Source: Adiantum capillus-veneris (lineage: Eukaryota > Streptophyta > Polypodiopsida > Polypodiales > Pteridaceae). Taken from it: a stretch of DNA of 64,000 bases. The stretch covers positions 107,328,549 through 107,392,548 of the forward strand of contig CM043953.1 of NCBI GenBank assembly GCA_014529385.2, in the 5' to 3' direction. The notes beneath the pieces were generated by a model that was not told where the DNA came from, did not search any database, and saw nothing but the letters and a program-made list of their open reading frames with translations. Positions 55,261 through 64,000 of the stretch are shown here, piece after piece. How positions within the stretch are numbered: position 1 is the stretch's first letter; the number at the start of each line of letters is the position of its first letter. The translations under genes were made by a program, and so were the position numbers.

Positions 55261-58200
55261 AATTTGACCCAAAAGCACTTCCTATATATCGGGCCCCACG
55301 TTCCCTTGTAGTGCAGCTAGAGTGGGAGGCCAGCAATATTTATTGAACATCTTGCAGAATCTTTTCTTGCTCATGGTCTAGCACTTTTAGTACAATGCCT
55401 CTTGGTTATTACAATTTGTGATATTTCTCTAGCCTCACTCTCAAGCCAGTTTTGTTTTTGGCCTACATAAGGTCTTAGTAAAGCATGGAACTCTCGGGAG
55501 CATTTTGGACTGTTGGATAAAGCTTGTCGACCAGTGCCACATGGCAAGCTAATGATGGCTAACCATTTTCTTGTAAGAGGGGCATTAACTACACGTCGTC
55601 TTATGTATATGCAGGCCATGTGAGACAGAGTTGACATCTGTTGTCCTATTTCTATTAAGAGAGATATTGAGTAGTGGGTCATAAACTCTCTTTCTCATCC
55701 TCTTTATGCAGGCCATTGTGACCTTTCACCTTGTTTTTTGGGGGGTAAAAGAAATACCACAAAATGTGAATGGCATCTGCAAGGGATTGATGTGCAGGCT
55801 ACAACTTAATCGAGAGGGTCTTCCTATCAACTGACAATTCACTATGCAACATGAAGTTCACGAGTGCTCTGTTCTTGTCATTGTCGCATTAACTGTAAGC
55901 ATTGCATGTAAGCATTGCATCAGCATGCTATCCATTATACCACCCAGAAGGATCACCAAGGCTCATATACAGACATTGAAGGCTATTGGGCGTGCCCGTG
56001 TGCATGCACTCTTGTCCACATGTGAACATGCATTTGCTTCAAGAGGAGTCTGCACATGTGTGTGCGTGTGTTAGGCATGATTGAATTTTCACCATTTATC
56101 CATCCGTTTGTGTTCAGATTGATGATGCCTACCTTTTATTACACTAGTCATTACTTGTGGTAATGTAGTTCATTGTCAATGGATTGTCAATGTTTGCTAA
56201 TTGTCTGCTAGAAGAATTGATGTTGGTGGACAATTTTGTGTACCAGAGCTGTATGTAGGAAGGTTTGGGCATGTCCCTTTCAAAGCAAATTTTGGTCGAT
56301 GCTGTGCCCTTGTATGTTTGCTGCTTTGGGCTGAATTTGAAGAACCTGGTTTGGTTTTTCATATTAGTCTCATTGCCTTTGTGTGTTTGCTGCATTGTCA
56401 CTTGAGCATTGTGCTCAGTATGAAGAATCTTGTTTGAGTGCAAGCCTCAAAGTAAATGGTGTTTTGGTATCTAATTATAGCTAGAATCAAGGGCATATAA
56501 GTTTATAGCTGAAGCATTAAGCTGCTAGAGGTCTTTGCTTGCTTTTTTGCTAGATACGAGGAATATAATTTGTGAAATATTCATCTTGAAGTTTGGGGGT
56601 GCTATTGTGGGTGGAATGAGAAAATAGTCCTTTTCTCTTCGCAAAGTGACACAAATTATCCAGATATCATATATACTATGGGTTCAATATACTGCAATTC
56701 ACATAATACCATTGGAGAGAGAAGAATTGGTGTGATGGATTCTTATGAGTAATAACTTGTCAATAGTTATAGGTGGGCATTACTCAGCACAAAAATTGTC
56801 TTTTATCTTTTGGTAAGGTCATATGGACCTCAAACCTTACGTCTATGTTTGCTCCATAAAACACGATCAGCTACAAATTTGTGTCCATGTCTCCTGATGG
56901 TGGGGCTATCTCCTTCAAGGTGTATTGAATTTAAAATATCCCATGCTGCATGACATGGTTCAAGCAAGAATCACTTATCAGCTTGAATTTATGTCATCTT
57001 ACAGAAGTGCGAGGATAGGATCAATGGTCTTGTAAGAGACGACTAGAGAAGAGCTGGTTAGAAAGGGGCTATATCTAGCTACATGCATGAAGAACAAAAA
57101 GAAAATTTAGGACAATACCCACTTGCAAAGTGGTAACTCATAGGAGGAGCCTTCACTAAGTTTCTTGCTTAAGCTCCCACAAAAGATGGGAACCCAGTTT
57201 TAACTTAGTGCATGTACCTAGGGACAATCACCAAGGGATAAGTTAGGGCTGTAAAGAGAAACATTAAAGTCGGCATCATGCACTTGCCCATATCCTAGGC
57301 ATATACCCATTGATATGCATTCTCCTCAATGAAGGTCACCAATGGTTAAGCCACTTTCGAATTGTCAACAATGTAGACATTTCTTGTTAGAAATGTACAA
57401 CACGGACAAGAACTTGATCAAGGAGAAAGAAAAGAAGAATCAGAAGCAATCAAATTGGGTTATTACCAGTAACAAGAAACCCCATGGTAGCGATCTTGTC
57501 TTAAATGACCTTGTGGAGGACTTAAAAGCATCAATGCCTTAATCAAAATCATGCTTTGTTCATCAAAGGTACAAGACAATCGCCTAAATGTGATGGTAAA
57601 ACATTCAAACACTAGATTTGAATGATAGGCAAGGCATGCAGCATGGGCATTTGCAAGTTTTTAGTTATCAAATGGAAACACATACAAGCTGGAGGTGCTA
57701 GAAGCTACGAGAACACCTATTATTAAAATGTTTGTGAAAGGTAAAATACTTTAATGATTATGCCCTAATTGACCATGTTCACAAGTTAAAATCCAATTGC
57801 GTGATAGTAACGGTAGAGGCACACTTGAAGCGAATCCTTCATGCTCATTCACCCAAATCCAGGGTTCTATGATAGACGATGACCTTAAAACAAGAGTGTG
57901 TGCACCCACATATTTACCTCAAAAACAACCATCCGAACCTATAATGAAAGAAGGGACCTTGTGTCTATCATATTGTGTCTTTCCTTTGGGGCCTAATTTT
58001 TCAAAATCCCCTTCATTGTGGCCCTAAAATCGGTCTTCAAGAGTTTAGCATCTATGGGAGTTGGCCAAAATGCACCCCCAATTGTTTAACTCCATGCCTT
58101 ATCTATGTAGCTAAGAATTTTACAAATATGTTTATACATTGTTTTACGGTGTTTTGTGTTGTACTTTTAAGCTTAGGCTGAGATGTGTTACGCGCGTCAA

Positions 58201-58780
58201 ATGGATAATCATAGGATTTAAAAAAAATTATGCGTTTTGCGTGCATGCATAAGAGCTATGGATGCACTTTGGTCCTCCCCATGGATACTTTTATTTGGCA
58301 CCATGTGGCCTTAAGATCCATAGAGTCAATGGGTTTCAAATCAGCATACAAGGAGTTATTCAAATCCTCAAAAGCAACTTGGGAAAAGGTTAAAAAAATC
58401 AAGATATCTATCTGCCACTATAGCTTCACATGGTTCATGTCACTTGAACACACCCTCATCTATGTGAAACAATGGCTTTAAGTAGAGCACTTCACTTGAA
58501 CATCAAAAATAGATGCAACACAATACGAAGACAGCATTTTAGATTTGCATCCATTTCAAAATATTGATACACTTATGAACACAATCCTAAATTTTTTGAA
58601 GAGAAGAGTAGCTACAAAAATCAATGATGAGAGTGCCCATATGTCACCCATAAAAACTAGGTTCAGTCGCACTCATCATTGAGGCAAATGTGAGATCATC
58701 GATGCTTAGTGTAAAGGCCATAATCATAGTGTTGGTCCGATGCAATCCTTGCACTATCACCACAATGCACACTGGCAAGA
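55261..58780 (+). other. Sequence downstream of CCB2 without recognised genes
   Basis: The CCB2 3' untranslated region must start here, but I cannot fix its end; no clear AATAAA is seen near the stop. The remainder is AT-rich with short, featureless frames and no recognised transposon. Confidence 0.5.
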
Positions 58781-59292
58781 TACTTCAACAAACCAAAAAA
58801 ACATACTGACTAATAATAAGAGGACATACTGGCAACTCTGTATTTTTATTCCTACTTTCACAAGATTCCTCCCAACCATCCTCATGGCCCACACTCTCAG
58901 CCTTCGTGAGGCTTGAAGTCACTTAATTTCTCTAAAAGGGAGAGGATGGAATCGAACACACACGTATAGAAGCTAAGCCTAATGAGTATAGCTGTAGCCA
59001 ACCCAGCACCGACCTGAAGCTGCTTGGAAGTGGAAGCCTTATATAGAAAAAAATAAGCATGGTATGGGCGCCTGACAATCAATTCAGCATCTGACCGCTG
59101 CTCGTTTGTCTCCAGCATCGACGGGCGCCTTGGAGCCTTTCTTAGAAGCTGCATCTGTGCCTCGACAGGCGCGGCGCCTCGCTGCTCATCCCCTATTTAA
59201 TCGGTCGCCTCTACCTCGCATCAACTGAGATTCCCTTCTTTAATTGATTTTACCCCAGCTGGTAGCCCCTACTTCAACAAACCAAAAAAACA
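58781..59292 (+). repeat. 466-bp segment between perfect 23-bp direct repeats
   Basis: TACTTCAACAAACCAAAAAA plus ACA occurs at 58781-58803 and again at 59270-59292. The enclosed segment holds three GGCGCC-containing GC-rich clusters unlike its AT-rich surroundings. The length of the repeats would suit a target duplication made by a LINE-driven insertion, but no poly(A) tail or known element is seen. Confidence 0.55.
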
Positions 59293-60258
59293 ATGATTAT
59301 TGACATATCCACAAAGATGAAACATCAGAGACAAAACCAAAGACTACTACATAGCTAGCAAAATTTCCAAAACCAAAATAAGCACAAAGTAAAGAGAACA
59401 ATGTCCTGGCAGAGGGAAAGAGCCTCACAAACATCAAAGGGGTCCACACTTGAGGGTCTCTTAATGTCATCGTCCACATCCATGGAGGTGGAATCCATCA
59501 CTCTGCCCCGCATTTTTGGGTGAAGCAAAGGCTACACATGTGACACAATCAAACCCTCATCGCTATCAATTGAATCACATGTACACCCTATGCTTAATTG
59601 AGTCGTAGAATACGAGTGATATCACATCCAAACCCTATTGTCTGCACAATATCTCCTCAAAGCATGCTAATATCTCATGGATCTTTTGAAAAGCACCATG
59701 CCACGGCTCCCTTAAAGAAGATAGGGTTATAGAGGCACAAAGCAGGTAATGCCTTATCAACAAATTTGTAGGATGCATGCCCAGTGAGTGAAATTTTGGT
59801 GTGCTCGACTAACTAACATGGAGGGCTACATATCCCACCCATAAGCCAAGAACAAAATAGAGGTGCTGCATTGCGCACATAACCCAATAAGGATATCGCA
59901 CAAAAGTTAATTAAATATTCATGCTACTGTATGCAAGTGTAAATATAAATACCTCAACTGACTCTCCATAGCTCTCGAAGTAGCTGTATGAATGAGGTGC
60001 ATAACGACAATGCAACAATGCACCTCAAATTCAGCTACTCCACAAAACTTCTCCACCCAATTTCAAAAAGGCAAAGATACTTAGTGTTTAGGATTCCATG
60101 CCAATGTCTTCATACTCTCTTTCACGATTGAATTGCCTTAGCTCTCTTGTTGAGCTGAGTGTCATGTGAATGCGCTAACTTTCTAATTTGAAATGGATAA
60201 ACTAAATGTTCTCAAGCTTTTTTTAATTTAAAAAACCCATGAACAACCATTTGTAAAC

Positions 60259-60290
<32 letters not shown>

Positions 60291-61575
60291 TTCAAGCCAC
60301 TCCATGGCACCATAGACTAATTAGGGGAGGATGTAGGGGATTCTAAATGGTTTGCAACACGTTTTTTTCAAAATCACCAATCTTTAGGCAAGGTTGTTGT
60401 TTAAACATTTCTATGGTTGGATTTTACATCGTTTTTCAAAATATTGTTGTTTTGTTCTAACTCGAGCGAGACGTAGATATTCATTCTCATTATGGAGATA
60501 TAGTTTTCTTTAAGCATGTCTTCTTTGGAAGGCCCTCAGAGAAGGGGAAGACATGCAAGGAAATCCAAAAAAAAAAAGTTGAAGATACTGATCAAGCTAG
60601 TTTTGTTCCAGTCAGTGAAATGCTTAGAGACTTAGAGACTCTTGGAGAGGAGGGTCTCACTCAAGAACCTCAATCAAGATGTTGGAATTAGCTCTGTGCA
60701 TAAGGTGATAATGTGTACCAGCCTAAGGAGGCTTCCATGAAAATTGTTCCCTGAAGGGTACAACCAAACGTGACCCTAGTAAATGACATCGAGTTATTCA
60801 TAAACATACAAGAATATATCCTACATAAGAAAAATATTATTTAGCTATTTTGATTGTCCCCCAGTTTCTCTTTGCAAATTGATGCCTTCTGCACAACATG
60901 GCCTCATGGATGATGTTGTTGGTCTCAAGCTATTTTGGTGAAGGAGAGTTGTATGCAAGAAATAGGTGCATTCATAATGTCTTTTTGGGCATGCCAACAA
61001 GATGATTGGTATGCAAACCTTTTTCTTTTGCACATAATTCAAATTTGTTGGATGTTTGTGTTAAATGCAATGTGCAAGGCATTATGCATTGGCAATTCCT
61101 TTGGCTCATAGCACAATTGCAAAAAGGAAAGGGTTGCATGACAAGCCAATATGTTTTCCTTTTTTTATTTTCAGACTATATTTATTGAGGTTTCAATTCT
61201 ACAATCCATTGCTTGGATTTTTAAGAGGTTTGTAGTGTCAAGGATAGTGTCCTTGACATTAAAGCAACAAAGAAGGGTTGGTTTGTAGGAGATTGACGTC
61301 AACACATTAAAGCAACAATGTGAGCTCTATGACTTATCTTTCTCCCTCTGCCTACTCATACTTTCTTGTAAAGATGGAACATAAATAAGAGCAAGTTAGG
61401 GAATGAGGTTTATCTACTTGATCATGAGATGCATCAATCCTACAAAGTGAGTCTACGTACGTTTGAACCACTTGAAAACATTAGATCAAGGAGTTCTCTA
61501 ATATTAGTTGATGACGATATGAGAAGTATTCCAACTTTGCAATTGAAAGTGTGAAGAAAAGAATCAAAACAAGGT
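59293..61575 (+). other. Intergenic sequence without recognised genes
   Basis: AT-rich DNA with only short open frames. The sole distinct item is the C homopolymer at 60260-60290. Confidence 0.55.
60260..60290 (+). repeat. 31-base C homopolymer
   Basis: An uninterrupted run of C. Its true length may differ because long homopolymers are hard to sequence. Confidence 0.9.
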
Positions 61576-61790
61576 TGTTGAAGCAAATGCCAATCGAATG
61601 AAGGAGTACGAGCGGAAGTGCGACGCGAGAGAGAGTGCGAGAAGAAGAGCACGACGATATGGTGAACTCGCTCTGTTGTAATGTACAGAGCATAGTGAGT
61701 TCTTATTAGGTTTATACAAAAAAATATGTGTACATACCTGGTGGCCCGCCCACTTACCTGGGCGACCACATTGAGCTTTATACCCCAACA
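61576..61790 (-). repeat. Copia element 3' LTR (outer end tentative)
   Basis: The inner end at ACCCCAACA (61790) is fixed by the adjoining polypurine tract (minus strand AAGTGGGAGGT). The outer end is placed at TGTTGAAGC (61576), giving TGTTG...CAACA termini and 215 bp, but the LTR could extend further left. Confidence 0.5.
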
Positions 61791-61866
61791 ACCTCCCACT
61801 TAAAGTCCAATGTGGTACTTTAAGTGTGAGAGAAGCTACTATACAAGCTAATATACAAGAGATGTA

Positions 61867-62829
61867 CTACCCTACACCTAACTGCTTGCGAAAATGCGCA
61901 AAGCTCTCTGAGGGAAGTCCTTTTGTAAGTAGATCAGCAGGATTTTCTGTGGTGTGAACTTTGACAAGCTGAAGTTGCTTATCCTCGAGCATTTCCCTGA
62001 TGAAATGATACTTCACATCCACATGCTTTGTCTTTGAGTGATAAACTGGATTGCGAGCCAATTGTATAGCACTTTGACTATCACAATATAACACAGGCAT
62101 CTCTTCTTTGATTCCCAAATCTGTTACTAGTCGATTAAGACAAATTGATTCTTTGCATGCCTCTGATACTGCAACATATTCAGCCTCTGTAGTAGACTGA
62201 GTAACACAATCTTGTAATCTAGAACGCCATGATACTGCTCCACCAGCCAATGTAAAGACATACCCTGACATAGACCTTCGGTTGTCTAAGTCAACTGCAT
62301 AATCTGAGTCTGTAAAACCCTTTACACTTAGCTCCCGACTCCCATAGCATATGTGCATACTCTTTGTAGCTTTCAGGTATCTCAATATTCCTTTCACTGC
62401 CTCCCAATGTTTCTTGCCTGAGTTTGACATGTATCGACTTACTACCCCCACTGCAAATGCAATGTCTGGGTGAGTAGCAATCATTGCATACATCAAACTA
62501 CCCACTGCAGATGCATATGGAATCTTATCCATTTTAGCCTGTTCTTCCTCAGACACAGGACAATCTTGTTTGCTAAGTTTCACATATGGTGGCAATGGAA
62601 CACTCAATGCCTTTCCCTTCTCCATATTGAAACGTTGCAAAACCTTGTCAATATACTCTGTTTGAGATAACCAAATCAGCTTCTTTGATCTGTCTCTCTC
62701 AATGCGCATACCAAGTATATGACTTGCCTCACCCATATCTTTCATGTCAAACGATTTTGCCATCTTTGACTTCAAAGCTGAAATTTCTTCCAAGTGCTTG
62801 CCAGCAATCAACATGTCATCCACATACAA
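61867..62829 (-). CDS. Copia element reverse transcriptase C-terminus and RNase H (320 aa)
   Basis: It begins MYVDDMLIAGKHLEEI with the YVDD catalytic box of copia reverse transcriptase. Further motifs are DMKDMGEASHILGMRIERD, PYASAVGSLMYAM, HWEAVKGILRYLKAT, then the RNase H part with GFTDSDYAVDLDNRRSMSGY, TQSTTEAEYVAVSEACKE and TKHVDVKYHFIREML, ending with NPADLLTKGLP. This is the complete 3' end of a copia pol; its stop is 66 bases before the polypurine tract. Confidence 0.9.
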   Translation of the reverse strand: MYVDDMLIAGKHLEEISALKSKMAKSFDMKDMGEASHILGMRIERDRSKKLIWLSQTEYIDKVLQRFNMEKGKALSVPLPPYVKLSKQDCPVSEEEQAKMDKIPYASAVGSLMYAMIATHPDIAFAVGVVSRYMSNSGKKHWEAVKGILRYLKATKSMHICYGSRELSVKGFTDSDYAVDLDNRRSMSGYVFTLAGGAVSWRSRLQDCVTQSTTEAEYVAVSEACKESICLNRLVTDLGIKEEMPVLYCDSQSAIQLARNPVYHSKTKHVDVKYHFIREMLEDKQLQLVKVHTTENPADLLTKGLPSESFAHFRKQLGVG

Positions 62830-62949
62830 AATAAGGATCAGCCAACTGCCATCCTTAGCCTTCTTTGTATATAGACAGTGATCGAACTCACTACGTTTCT
62901 AGCCTTGAGAAAGCATAAACTTTTGGAACTTATGGTACCATGCCCTCGG

Positions 62950-63989
62950 TCATTGTTTTAAGCCATAAAGACTCTTTAACAACTGGCATACCAAATCTTC
63001 CTTGCCTTTCTCAACAAACCCTTCTGGCTGTTGCATGTAAATTTCCACATCTAAATCACCATGCAAGAACGCTGCCTTGACATCCATTTGGTGCAACACC
63101 AAATCTAATATGGCAACCAATACAAGAAAGCATCTCAAAGTAGTCATCTTGACCACCGGAGAGAAGACTTCATCAAAGTCAATGCCTTGTTCTTCCTTAA
63201 AGCCCTTTGCAACAAGCCTTGCTTTGTACTTTGGCTGACTATCATGAGCGGTGATTTTATACCTGTAAACCCATTTACAAGGTAGAGCCTTTTTGCCTGT
63301 GGTAATTTAACTAGCTTCCATGTCTGGTTTTTATGCAGAGCTGTCATCTCTGACTGCATGGCCAATTGCCAATTCCCGGAGTCCTTCATTTGCACTGCTT
63401 CCTTGTAACATGAAGGCTCATTGCAATCAGTCAACATGACATAGTTCATAGATGGAACAAACCTATCAGGAGGTCGCGTGATAAGTGCAGATCTACGCAA
63501 AATAGGTGGCTCAGGCTCAGCCACAACCTGTGGTTCCACTCTATCCTGTCCTTGCTCCTCTTGAGCCCTGACATTTTGTCTTGCACGTGCGGGTCCATCT
63601 TCTTGGAAGACAACTCTTCTAATCTCGTCAACTCTCTCTGGTTTAGAATGATATTTGGCTTCATTAAAGTGAACATCATTGCTGCGGATAATCTTTCTGG
63701 ATTCGGGATCCCAAAGTCTGTACCCCATCTCACCAGAATTACCATAGCCTAGAAAGATGCACTTTCTACTCTTTGGCTCAAGTTTGTTCCTAAATTCCTT
63801 TGCAACGTGAGTATATGCCTCACAGCCAAAGACTCTGAGATGCTTGTATGAGGGCACCTTGCCTGACCATACAATCTCTGCCACTAAATCCTTCTGCAAA
63901 ACCTTGCTAGGAGATCTATTTATAAGATGAATAGCTGTTGATACAGCTTCAGCCCAAAACCCATTTGGCAGCTGTGCATTAGACAACAT
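62950..63989 (-). pseudogene. Copia element integrase C-terminus and reverse transcriptase N-terminus
   Basis: FWAEAVSTAIHLINRSPSK, HLRVFGCEAYTHV and KCIFLGYGNSGEMGYRLWDP are typical of the integrase C-terminal half. They are followed by a variable linker and by WQLAMQSEMTALHKNQTW, then DVKAAFLHGDLDVEIYMQQP of reverse transcriptase. The right edge of the window cuts off the integrase core and Gag. Confidence 0.85.
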
Positions 63990-64000
63990 ACTTCTGACCT

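Larger units (their letters stand above)
61576..64000 (-). mobile_element. Ty1/copia element, open at right edge
   Basis: Minus-strand order: integrase C-terminal part and start of reverse transcriptase (63144-63989), reverse transcriptase (62950-63156), reverse transcriptase and RNase H (61867-62829), polypurine tract (61791-61801), 3' LTR. The integrase-before-RT order and SKTKHVDVKYHFIREM motif mark it as copia, of the Tork/Tnt1-like type. The 5' half is outside the window, so age cannot be set. It has a few breaks. Confidence 0.88.

Noticed and set aside
57342-58481. Several 60-80 codon frames downstream of CCB2
   Set aside because: No conserved motif, splice logic or composition that separates them from chance frames.
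58900-59010. tRNA gene or tRNA-headed SINE on the minus strand
   Set aside because: A B-box-like word exists, but the T-arm does not pair and no cloverleaf can be drawn.

Overview
The window is nuclear DNA from a land plant with a large, repeat-rich genome. Evidence: a split nuclear gene for a chloroplast protein (CCB2, cytochrome b6f assembly), LTR retrotransposons with plant-type primer sites (initiator-Met and Asp tRNA types), and eroded pentatricopeptide-repeat (PPR) coding sequence. The PPR relics and unusual gypsy architectures would suit a fern or another non-flowering lineage, but that is a guess. No rRNA, tRNA gene or CRISPR array was found.

Layout. 1-6743: a minus-strand Ty3/gypsy element (H) that runs off the left edge; its gag-pol is at 1-4798 and its 5' LTR at 5216-6743. 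6744-11614: old host DNA with decayed PPR motifs, a striking array of (TG)n(AG)n tracts at 7661-8500, a diverged ~90-bp tandem repeat at 8780-9205, and an unrecognised open frame at 11303-11611. 11615-35805: element A, a minus-strand OTA-type (Athila/Tat-like) gypsy element with AGCCC target duplications. It carries three extra ORFs after integrase, and its gag is split by element B (20850-34043, plus strand, ATAGG duplications), itself an OTA element with unusual 3' accessory ORFs. LTR pairs of both differ by only about 1-2% by eye, so both are young.

36914-55260: the one convincing host gene, CCB2, plus strand, six exons (36914-37124, 37339-37451, 37933-38004, 42056-42196, 42316-42466, 55037-55260). 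All introns are GT-AG, the frame stays open, and 303 residues are predicted. Intron 3 (4.1 kb) and intron 5 (12.6 kb) are filled with older gypsy copies: a short gag-protease family (D, E and a solo LTR), a chromodomain element (F) and a second chromodomain element (G, GAGTG duplications) inserted in F, followed by a LINE reverse-transcriptase relic.

55261-61575: mostly featureless sequence, with a 466-bp segment between perfect 23-bp direct repeats (58781-59292) and a 31-base C run (60260-60290). 61576-64000: a minus-strand Ty1/copia element that leaves the window at the right edge.

The locus shows how a conserved organelle-biogenesis gene keeps its exons while its introns and upstream flank take successive transposon insertions. 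The most distinctive items are the CCB2 gene model, the extra ORFs of elements A and B (including a second retropepsin-like domain downstream of integrase in B), and the same-polarity TG/AG array.
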